Origin: an uncultured Bdellovibrio sp.
Lineage (GTDB): Bacteria > Bdellovibrionota > Bdellovibrionia > Bdellovibrionales > Bdellovibrionaceae
NCBI GenBank assembly: GCA_937871355.1
Contig: CALMPX010000103.1
Coordinates: forward strand, 1 to 5,062
Direction of reading: 5' to 3'
DNA: 5,062 nucleotides
Shown: one piece after another, positions 1-5,062 of the stretch
Position numbering within the stretch: the stretch's first letter is position 1
Layout: every line of letters begins with the position of its first letter
Program-made: the position numbers and the translations under genes
Notes under the pieces: model-generated
Databases searched by the model: none
Told to the model about the DNA's origin: nothing
What the model saw: only the letters and a program-made list of their open reading frames with translations

Positions 1-672
1 GGCATGCAAGTAAAAAAAGGCGACGTTCTCGTACAAATTGATGATCGCGATTACTCATCATTATTGTCGGCGACTAAAAGTGAAGTGACTTCACTCGAGG
101 CACGTAAAAAAGATGCCGAAAAAAATTATTTTCGTATTAAAGAACTTTACGGAAAATCAGTCGTTTCAGCTCAGCAATACGACGGAGCTACCGCCGCATA
201 TAATGATGTGAAAGCTCGTTATGATTCCGCTTTATCACGTGTGACTCAAGCTGAGCTTAACTTTGAATACACGCAATTAAAAGCACCTTCTGACGGGGTG
301 ATCGCACGTAATTCGGCTGAAGTGGGACAATTGGCCAACCCCGGTGCTCCACTCGTTGGCTTCGTCAGTTCAGACGAAAGATGGATTATAGCTAATTTTA
401 AGGAAACTGAAATTGCAGATATCAAAATCGGAAAATCTGTTGATATCAAAGTAGATGCATTGCCAGACAAAACATATACCGGCGAAGTCGAAAGTATCAG
501 TTCAGCGACGGGAGCCACGTTTAGTTTATTACCGCCAGATAATGCTACCGGAAACTTCACGAAAGTGGTTCAGCGAGTTCCGGTCAAAATTAAAATTAAA
601 AATTTATCGCTCGAGGACAAATTGAAATTGCACGCGGGCTTGTCGGCTACTGTTAAAGTTCATATTCGCTAG
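1..672 (+). CDS. emrA: EmrA-like HlyD-family membrane fusion protein (periplasmic adaptor), 5' end missing
   Basis: This is the periplasmic adaptor of a tripartite drug efflux pump; it bridges the inner-membrane transporter to a TolC-type outer-membrane channel. The reading frame is open from base 1, so the N-terminal cytoplasmic tail, the single membrane helix and the first lipoyl strands lie outside the window. 223 residues are visible (numbered from base 1). Residues 4-18 (VKKGDVLVQIDDRDY) are the first lipoyl half-motif. Residues 19-90 form a charged alpha-helical hairpin. Residues 91-105 (TQLKAPSDGVIARNS) are the second lipoyl half. Residues 128-136 (WIIANFKET) and 169-195, with FSLLPPDNATGN and VVQRVPV, are signatures of the EmrA subgroup, followed by a beta-barrel end. 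ATG at base 4 is not the start, because it falls inside the lipoyl domain. The next gene begins 22 bases downstream and encodes the matching EmrB-type pump. Family assignment is firm; the exported substrate cannot be deduced. Confidence 0.93.
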   Translation, partial: GMQVKKGDVLVQIDDRDYSSLLSATKSEVTSLEARKKDAEKNYFRIKELYGKSVVSAQQYDGATAAYNDVKARYDSALSRVTQAELNFEYTQLKAPSDGVIARNSAEVGQLANPGAPLVGFVSSDERWIIANFKETEIADIKIGKSVDIKVDALPDKTYTGEVESISSATGATFSLLPPDNATGNFTKVVQRVPVKIKIKNLSLEDKLKLHAGLSATVKVHIR

Positions 673-683
673 GCCCTCATCAC

Positions 684-697
684 AGGAGATATTTGTG
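684..697 (+). promoter_or_regulatory. Ribosome binding site that fixes the GTG start of the emrB-like gene
   Basis: AGGAG at 684-688 lies 6 bases before GTG at 695-697. The next in-frame ATG encodes residue 33, after the first membrane helix and the conserved D-T-S-I-V-N-V-A-L-P segment, so it would remove an essential part of the transporter. Spacing and the intact first helix both support GTG as the real start. Confidence 0.85.
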
Positions 698-2263
698 ACT
701 CGTCAGTCGAAACTTATTGTATTCGTAGCTGTGCTCGCTTCTCTGTTAGAAATTATCGACACATCGATTGTGAATGTGGCGTTACCGACGATGATGGGAA
801 ACTTAGGAGCGACACTCGAAGACATTTCTCTTATTATTACAGGATACGCCATTGCAAATGCCATCATCTTGCCGGTTTCGGCGTGGTTAGGTGAGCGTAT
901 TGGTCGTCGGACCTATTTTTTGGGTTGCATTATACTCTTTACTTTAACTTCGGTGGCCTGCGGATTAGCGCCAAACTTAGGAACACTGACAGTGTTTCGT
1001 ATTCTTCAAGGTTTAGCAGGAGGTGCTCTACTTCCGACTTCGCAAACTTTGATCTACGAACAATTCCCTAAAGAAAAAGCCGGTATGGCCGGAGCCATTT
1101 TTGGAATGAGCGTAATGATTGGTCCAACTTTGGGTCCGGTTATGGGCGGATATCTGACAGACCATTTTGGATGGCGGTCCATTTTCAACATCAATTTACC
1201 TTTAGGAATTTTAGCTTTATTCGTGGGTGCGATGGTGATTTTCGATCGTCCAAAAACCGAAGCTGAATTAGACCCAGCACATCAAAAACCAGCTTTAGAT
1301 ACTATGGGTATCGCCTTAATGGTGGCTGGTATTGGTTGTTTGCAATACGTACTTGAACGAGGTGAATCTAACGATTGGTTCTCGTCGAAAATGATTATCG
1401 CCAATACTTTAGTAGCTGCGATTTGTTTGCCAGCATTTGTTTGGTGGGAACTTCGTGTTGCTAATCCAATTTTGAATGTGCGTTTATTTAAAGAACGCGC
1501 GGTTCAAGGTGGAGTTTCCATGATGGCTCTTCTTGGTTTCTATCTTTACGGTGTCGTCTTTTTACTTCCGGTATTTTTAGGTCGAACTTATCATTACGAT
1601 GCGACACAAATTGGTTTTATGTTTATTCCAGGATCACTGGTTACGATGGCGCTGATGCCATTTATCGGTAAACGTATGCAAGCCGGAACGAATCCTAAAA
1701 TATTAATTATTATTGGTTTCGCGGCCATTGAATGCAGTCTTTATATGATGACATTGTTTTCTCCGCTATCGGCTAAAGATGAAATCTTTAGAATGTTACT
1801 GATGCGTGGGTTAGCCTTGGCATTCTTATTCGTTCCGATCAATTCATCTATCTTAAGTCAGTTCTCAGGTATTGCGATGGGACAAGTGGCAGGACTCTTA
1901 AATCTTTTCCGCCAACTTGGTGGTAGCGCGGGGATAGCCTTAGTGGCGACATTGTTAAATACAAAGAGTCATCAGAACTATCAAGACTTATCAAACCACT
2001 TAAGCGCTTTAAATCCCCAGGCTCAGAGCTTTGTGCACGGAGCCGCGAATAGTATGAATTATAAATTATCAGAATCGGTCGGAATGTTAGATAGTACAAC
2101 GGCTTCATTAAAAATGTTGTACTTGAAAACACAAAATCAAGTTTTCATGATGACTTTCATTCAGCTGATCTACGTGATGATGATCATCATGCTAACGGTG
2201 ATTTTTCCCATTTGGTGGGTGAAACTCCGCAAAGGTCCGGTTAAAGTCGTTGATGCACACTAA
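695..2263 (+). CDS. emrB: EmrB/QacA-type (DHA2) MFS drug:proton antiporter
   Basis: Inner-membrane multidrug exporter of the 14-helix DHA2 major facilitator family, expected to use the proton gradient to pass substrate to its EmrA-type partner. The 522-residue length is normal for EmrB. Visible motifs in order: D1 motif in helix 1 (residues 20-31, IIDTSIVNVALP, with D22); motif A in the helix 2-3 loop (65-76, LGERIGRRTYFL); motif B arginine R102 in FRILQGLAGG; antiporter motif C in helix 5 (143-152, GPTLGPVMGG); and the DHA2 segment GWRSIFNINLPLG (159-171). A polar loop of about 60 residues (422-482) precedes the last helix (about 484-508), as in EmrB relatives, and a short basic tail ends the protein. 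The gene follows the emrA-like gene by 22 bases with no room for a separate promoter, so the two are almost certainly one operon. No truncation or missing motif was seen. The substrate range is unknown. Confidence 0.95.
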   Translation: MTRQSKLIVFVAVLASLLEIIDTSIVNVALPTMMGNLGATLEDISLIITGYAIANAIILPVSAWLGERIGRRTYFLGCIILFTLTSVACGLAPNLGTLTVFRILQGLAGGALLPTSQTLIYEQFPKEKAGMAGAIFGMSVMIGPTLGPVMGGYLTDHFGWRSIFNINLPLGILALFVGAMVIFDRPKTEAELDPAHQKPALDTMGIALMVAGIGCLQYVLERGESNDWFSSKMIIANTLVAAICLPAFVWWELRVANPILNVRLFKERAVQGGVSMMALLGFYLYGVVFLLPVFLGRTYHYDATQIGFMFIPGSLVTMALMPFIGKRMQAGTNPKILIIIGFAAIECSLYMMTLFSPLSAKDEIFRMLLMRGLALAFLFVPINSSILSQFSGIAMGQVAGLLNLFRQLGGSAGIALVATLLNTKSHQNYQDLSNHLSALNPQAQSFVHGAANSMNYKLSESVGMLDSTTASLKMLYLKTQNQVFMMTFIQLIYVMMIIMLTVIFPIWWVKLRKGPVKVVDAH

Positions 2264-2282
2264 AAAATAATTGTGCTAGAAT
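2254..2282 (+). promoter_or_regulatory. Candidate sigma70 promoter for the small-protein/barrel operon
   Basis: TGCACA at 2254-2259 (4 of 6 to the -35 consensus) is separated by 17 bases from TAGAAT at 2277-2282 (5 of 6 to the -10 consensus). A TG dinucleotide at 2274-2275 gives an extended -10. The -35 box lies inside the last three codons of the emrB-like gene. Transcription would start near 2289 and leave a leader of about 100 bases. The call rests on consensus matching only. Confidence 0.45.
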
Positions 2283-2293
2283 AATGTACCGAT

Positions 2294-2325
2294 GTTACGA
2301 AGTTGTGAATTCGACGACTCTTAAC
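2294..2325 (+). other. Imperfect hairpin in the leader upstream of the small-protein gene
   Basis: GTTA (2294-2297) pairs with TAAC (2322-2325), GA (2299-2300) with TC (2319-2320), and GTTGT (2302-2306) with ACGAC (2314-2318, one G-U). There is one mismatch, one bulged A and a 7-base loop. It is not followed by a T run, so it is not a terminator. The stem is weak and may be chance; if the upstream promoter is used, it would sit at the very 5' end of the transcript. Confidence 0.25.
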
Positions 2326-2335
2326 CTTAATTGCG

Positions 2336-2363
2336 ATGACAGTTCAAATATTTTTTTGATACT
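2336..2363 (+). promoter_or_regulatory. Second candidate promoter close to the small-protein gene
   Basis: ATGACA at 2336-2341 (5 of 6 to the -35 consensus) is followed after 16 bases by GATACT at 2358-2363 (4 of 6 to the -10 consensus), with an A/T-rich spacer that includes seven consecutive T. Initiation near 2370 would give a leader of about 20 bases ending in the AAAGGAG Shine-Dalgarno at 2378-2384. It competes with the upstream candidate; either, both or neither could be used. Confidence 0.35.
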
Positions 2364-2389
2364 CATAAAGCACAAACAAAGGAGTTTGC

Positions 2390-2656
2390 ATGAAAAATAT
2401 TTTATTAGTGGGCATTTTGATGTGTTCAACAGCGGTTTTCGCTGAGGAGACAAAAGCTGAAAAAATAAATACTGAATTAAACAAAGCGGGAAGCAAAATG
2501 AATAAAGCGGGCCGTTATATGTCTGAAAAATTTTGTGACACAACAAAAGGAAAAGATGATCCATCTTGTATCGCCAAAAAAGTAAAAAATGGTTTGAAAA
2601 ATACAGGCGACAAAGTTCATGACAAAGCTCATGAAGTTAAAGATAAAGTCGATTAA
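2390..2656 (+). CDS. Small exported lysine-rich protein with a cysteine pair, function unknown
   Basis: I do not recognise a named family. The 88-residue product has a clear Sec signal peptide: a K at position 2, a hydrophobic core at 4-11, and likely cleavage after A18 (VFA|EE). The mature part is about 70 residues, very rich in Lys (16) with many Asp/Glu, and carries two cysteines (C49, C60) that could form a disulfide in the periplasm. The motif NKAG occurs twice exactly seven residues apart (31-34 and 38-41). The C-terminal part (62-88) has hydrophobic residues V65, L69, V76, A80, V83 and V87 at helical spacing between charged residues, suggesting an amphipathic helix. The start is supported by AAAGGAG at 2378-2384, 5 bases from ATG. 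The gene lies 29 bases before an outer-membrane barrel gene and is probably co-transcribed with it. A periplasmic or cell-surface role is inferred. Similar small proteins are, as I recall, common in Bdellovibrio genomes. Confidence 0.8.
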   Translation: MKNILLVGILMCSTAVFAEETKAEKINTELNKAGSKMNKAGRYMSEKFCDTTKGKDDPSCIAKKVKNGLKNTGDKVHDKAHEVKDKVD

Positions 2657-2685
2657 TAAATAATTTATAAAAACAGGAGTTTTCG

Positions 2686-3276
2686 ATGAAAAAAATATTA
2701 CTAGTCATAGCCTTTTGCGTGCCTGGAATTTCTCAGGCAGGTTTATTCGTAGAACCTGGTATTACTTATCAATATCAAGATACAACTGTTGATTACAGCA
2801 GTGTATTTAACCAATCAACTGGGAAAAATAATGGTTTGGGCCTAAGTGCTCGAATAGGTTTTGATGCCAGTGATATAGTATTCGTCGGCGTTGATGCTCG
2901 TTATGCTATGACACAGTTTCAAGATTCGGCATTCAATACTGATGTTAAGGCTAAATCCTATAATCTTGGGCCTGTCGTAGGTATTCAAATGCCTATCGTA
3001 GGTTTAAAAGTTTGGGCGGGTTATGTTTTATCTGGTGAGGTTGATCCGGAAAAAGTGACAACTTCTACATTAAATTACGATGCTAAATTTTCTGGTGGAA
3101 AAGGTTATCGTATTGGTGCTGGGTTTCATTTTGTGGTGTTAAGTGTAAATCTTGAATATCAAGATTTGAAATACGATAATATCACTGCGGATGTGACTCC
3201 AGGTGGAGCTATTACTTTGAATGGTGCAACTGAAAAGGGGCTTGTTTTAGGATTATCTTTCCCGATTGGTTTGTAA
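2686..3276 (+). CDS. Predicted eight-stranded outer-membrane beta-barrel protein
   Basis: The 196-residue product has a signal peptide (KK at 2-3, hydrophobic core 4-12, likely cleavage after A18, SQA|GLF). The mature part is rich in Gly, Tyr, Val and alternating polar/hydrophobic residues. Eight amphipathic strands can be placed at about 19-31, 50-60, 64-75, 88-101, 104-115, 136-149, 151-162 and 184-195. Short turns such as PIV (103-105) separate some strands and longer polar loops, including 116-133 and 163-183, separate others. This is the architecture of small OmpA/OmpW-like outer-membrane barrels. The last residue is Leu rather than the Phe often found at barrel ends, with F192 in the final strand. 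AGGAG at 2675-2679 lies 6 bases before ATG. The gene follows the small exported protein gene by 29 bases and ends 23 bases before a terminator stem. A pore, adhesin or structural role is possible; nothing in the sequence decides between them. Confidence 0.82.
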   Translation: MKKILLVIAFCVPGISQAGLFVEPGITYQYQDTTVDYSSVFNQSTGKNNGLGLSARIGFDASDIVFVGVDARYAMTQFQDSAFNTDVKAKSYNLGPVVGIQMPIVGLKVWAGYVLSGEVDPEKVTTSTLNYDAKFSGGKGYRIGAGFHFVVLSVNLEYQDLKYDNITADVTPGGAITLNGATEKGLVLGLSFPIGL

Positions 3277-3291
3277 TCAGTTATTAGACAT

Positions 3292-3336
3292 AAAAAATCA
3301 AAGGGCTGTGGTGATTAAAAACGACAGCCCTTTTTT
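3292..3336. terminator. Bidirectional Rho-independent terminator between convergent genes
   Basis: A perfect 10-bp inverted repeat, AAAGGGCTGT at 3300-3309 and ACAGCCCTTT at 3324-3333, encloses a 14-base loop. On the plus strand the stem runs into six T (3331-3336), ending transcription of the barrel operon. On the minus strand the complement of six A at 3292-3297 supplies a T run two bases after the stem, so the same hairpin can end lpdA transcription. The stem begins only a few bases after the lpdA stop codon. Confidence 0.9.
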
Positions 3337-3337
3337 A

Positions 3338-4741
3338 TTAACCTTGTCTTTGACGTTTATCGACGGCTAAAGCCGCTTCACGAATGACTTCAGACATGGT
3401 TGGATGAGAATGGAAGCTTCGGGCGACGTCTTCACTGGATCCACCAAACTCCATCGCAACCACAAGTTCACCTAATAGTTCAGACGCATTCGCGCTAACG
3501 ATGTGTGCTCCTAAAATTTTATCTGTTGTACGATCAGCAATAATTTTCACAAAGCCTTCCGTAGAACCTTTAGCTTTGGCCCGAGCATTGGCGGTGAAAG
3601 GGAATTTGCCGACGTTGATTTCATGACCTTTGGTTTTACATTCCGCTTCTGTTAATCCGACACTGGCCACTTCGGGATGAGTATAAATCACCGAGGGAAC
3701 CGTATTATAGTTCACGTGTCCGTATCCAGTCGCGATAAATTCGGCAACGGCAACACCTTCTTCTTCTGATTTGTGAGCGAGCATTGGTCCAATAATCGCA
3801 TCACCAACGGCGAAGATATTTGGAATGTTCGTTTGTAAATGGGAATTCGTTACGACACGTCCGCGTTCATCAATGGCAATACCTACGTTTTCTAAACCTA
3901 AACCCGTCGTGAAGGCTTTGCGTCCAGTGGAAACTAAAACGACGTCACCTTGGATCGTTGCTTTTTTGCCATCTGCGACGCCTTCGTAATCTAATTCAAC
4001 ACGACCACCAACAGATCTTGAGTTTGTGACTTTCATTGATGTCATAAAGTTCACCCCCATTTTTCTCATGGAGCGAGTTAAAACCGTCATGCAATCTTGA
4101 TCCATCATCGAACAAATCGCGTCGGCATATTCGATCACAGTCACTTTTGATCCTAAGCGGGCCCAGACTGAACCCATTTCCAGTCCGATAACGCCTCCAC
4201 CAACGACAATAAATTCCTTAGGAATATAATCTAAGGCTAAGGCACCAGTTGAAGAGAGAATTTTTTTCTCATCAAACTTTAAGAAAGGTAATTCAACGGG
4301 AACTGATCCCGTGGCAATTGTGATGTTTTTTGTTTCTATAACAGACTTTGTTCCATCGGCGGTGGTGACTTCAACAGTGGTTGCCGTTAAAATTTTTCCG
4401 TAGCCTTTAAGCCACGTGATTTTATTTTTCTTGAATAAAAATTCGATACCACCAGTGAGATCTGCAACGATTTTAGTTTTACGACTCATCATCGTTTCAA
4501 GATTTAATTTAATATCGCTGATCATGATTCCATGCTTATCAAAATCATTTTTAGCTTCGTAATAATATTCAGAGCTGTGAAGTAAAGCTTTTGAAGGGAT
4601 GCAGCCTACGTTTAAGCATGTGCCACCTAAAGTTTTATCTTTTTCGATGACCGCGACTTTTAATCCTAATTGAGCGGCGCGAATAGCTCCCGTGTAACCA
4701 CCAGGTCCAGCACCAATAACGACTAAATCAAATTGTTCCAT
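3338..4741 (-). CDS. lpdA: Dihydrolipoyl dehydrogenase (E3 of 2-oxoacid dehydrogenase complexes)
   Basis: This cytoplasmic FAD-dependent homodimer reoxidises the dihydrolipoyl groups of pyruvate, 2-oxoglutarate or branched-chain 2-oxoacid dehydrogenases, or the glycine cleavage H protein, and reduces NAD+. The 467-residue length is normal. Domains in order: N-terminal FAD-binding Rossmann motif GAGPGG (10-15) with E33; redox disulfide C42-LNVG-C47 in GGTCLNVGCIPSK; NAD-binding motif GGGVIG (181-186) with E204 at the end of the second strand, as in NAD-using enzymes; second FAD contact GDAIIGPMLAHK (313-324); and a dimerisation domain from about residue 347 with the catalytic pair H446 and E451 in HPTMSE. 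All key residues are present. GGAG (complement of 4748-4751) lies 6 bases before the ATG. An SDR gene ends 24 bases upstream on the same strand, so the two are probably co-transcribed. No E1 or E2 gene is visible nearby. Minor oddity: extra cysteines C210, C217 and C368. Confidence 0.97.
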   Translation of the reverse strand: MEQFDLVVIGAGPGGYTGAIRAAQLGLKVAVIEKDKTLGGTCLNVGCIPSKALLHSSEYYYEAKNDFDKHGIMISDIKLNLETMMSRKTKIVADLTGGIEFLFKKNKITWLKGYGKILTATTVEVTTADGTKSVIETKNITIATGSVPVELPFLKFDEKKILSSTGALALDYIPKEFIVVGGGVIGLEMGSVWARLGSKVTVIEYADAICSMMDQDCMTVLTRSMRKMGVNFMTSMKVTNSRSVGGRVELDYEGVADGKKATIQGDVVLVSTGRKAFTTGLGLENVGIAIDERGRVVTNSHLQTNIPNIFAVGDAIIGPMLAHKSEEEGVAVAEFIATGYGHVNYNTVPSVIYTHPEVASVGLTEAECKTKGHEINVGKFPFTANARAKAKGSTEGFVKIIADRTTDKILGAHIVSANASELLGELVVAMEFGGSSEDVARSFHSHPTMSEVIREAALAVDKRQRQG

Positions 4742-4765
4742 ATTTTTCTCCGATAATGATTTTAA

Positions 4766-5062
4766 TTAATTTATTTTGCGTTTCTTTTGTAAGGCATAAA
4801 CTACTTTGCTGATGAGCGATCGAGGAACAAAGCGAGCCAGAAAAAGCATAGCTTTATTTGATAGACCGTGAATAGCGATAGCTTGGCCTTGCATTGTTTT
4901 TTTGTAACCATATTCCGCCACTTCTTTTGAAGTGGGGAATTTAATTTTTTCAATGAGACTATTATTTGAGTAGTTTGCTGCTGCTTGGAATCCAGAAATT
5001 GTTGGACCCGGGCACAATGCCGTGACGGAAACATTTTTATCTTTAAGCTCGGTGTGAATCGC
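4766..5062 (-). CDS. Short-chain dehydrogenase/reductase (SDR), C-terminal part only
   Basis: The frame is open to the right edge, so the N-terminal part of the gene lies beyond the window; 98 residues are visible, against about 250-270 for the family. The visible part begins AIHTELKDKNVSVTALCPGP and contains the PGPT motif (residues 18-21), which in classical SDRs follows the sixth strand and contacts the cofactor. It continues with a SKEVAEYGYKKTMQGQ segment and a hydrophobic/basic tail (ARFVPRSLISKVVYALQKK) typical of the DltE/YqjQ-like SDR group. The glycine-rich NAD(P) motif and the YxxxK catalytic residues would be in the missing part. TTG at 5017 and any later codon are internal. The stop lies 24 bases before lpdA on the same strand, suggesting a shared transcript. 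The substrate cannot be inferred. Confidence 0.88.
   Translation of the reverse strand, partial: AIHTELKDKNVSVTALCPGPTISGFQAAANYSNNSLIEKIKFPTSKEVAEYGYKKTMQGQAIAIHGLSNKAMLFLARFVPRSLISKVVYALQKKRKIN

Noticed and set aside
4..6. ATG near the left edge as the start of the emrA-like gene
   Set aside because: It lies inside the conserved lipoyl motif (VKKGDVLVQIDDRDY), the frame stays open to base 1, and no ribosome site can be seen; the gene is cut by the window edge.
246..560. Open frame on the minus strand inside the emrA-like gene
   Set aside because: It is antisense to a well-conserved coding region and shows no recognisable domain.
1848..2132. Open frame on the minus strand inside the emrB-like gene
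   Set aside because: Antisense to conserved transporter sequence, with no family resemblance.
2351..2357. Run of seven T as a terminator for the emrAB operon
   Set aside because: No GC-rich stem lies directly before it; the only hairpin, at 2294-2325, is weak and 25 bases away. The run more likely belongs to an A/T-rich promoter spacer.
2423..2425. C12 of the small protein as a lipoprotein cysteine
   Set aside because: The preceding residues are I-L-M, which do not fit the lipobox (small residue before Cys), and VFA|EE offers a normal signal peptidase I site.
2295..2564. Minus-strand open frame covering the leader and part of the small-protein gene
   Set aside because: Its cysteine- and leucine-rich product looks like the complement of Lys-rich coding sequence; the plus-strand gene has a signal peptide and a good ribosome site.
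5015..5017. TTG codon as start of an 83-residue protein
   Set aside because: It lies in the middle of the conserved SDR strand-6 segment, and 15 further in-frame codons precede it to the window edge.
4801..5034. Second minus-strand open frame at the right edge
   Set aside because: It overlaps the SDR gene in another frame; only the SDR frame carries family motifs (NVSVTALCPGPT).

Overview
The window reads as a bacterial chromosome segment with Gram-negative envelope features: a periplasmic adaptor, an inner-membrane pump, an exported small protein and an outer-membrane beta-barrel. Base composition looks like the low 40s percent GC by eye, genes are tightly packed, and Shine-Dalgarno sites are strong (AGGAG-type). 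The small Lys-rich Cys-pair exported protein and the short beta-barrel protein recall Bdellovibrio-type predatory bacteria (Bdellovibrionota). That assignment is an impression from protein style, not a search result.

Layout. (1) Bases 1-2263, plus strand: the 3' part of an emrA-like membrane fusion (HlyD family) gene, then after 22 bases a complete emrB-like 14-helix MFS (DHA2) drug:proton antiporter with a GTG start. Together they form a two-gene efflux operon whose outer-membrane channel is not in view. (2) Bases 2264-2389: a 126-base intergenic stretch with two candidate promoters and a weak leader hairpin. (3) Bases 2390-3276, plus strand: two genes 29 bases apart, a small exported lysine-rich protein of unknown function (88 aa) and a predicted eight-stranded outer-membrane beta-barrel protein (196 aa). 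(4) Bases 3292-3336: a terminator hairpin shared by convergent genes. (5) Bases 3338-5062, minus strand: a complete dihydrolipoyl dehydrogenase gene (E3, lpdA) preceded, 24 bases upstream on its own strand, by the 3' end of a short-chain dehydrogenase/reductase gene that runs off the right edge.

How the genes work together. EmrA and EmrB would form one export machine. The small exported protein and the barrel are probably co-transcribed and both act in the envelope, but their function cannot be read from sequence. LpdA reoxidises the lipoyl groups of 2-oxoacid dehydrogenase complexes; it lies beside an SDR rather than beside E1/E2 genes, so it may serve more than one complex. Most of the window is ordinary core and transport content. 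The least described part is the small-protein/barrel pair. No RNA genes, CRISPR arrays, insertion sequences or defence modules were seen.
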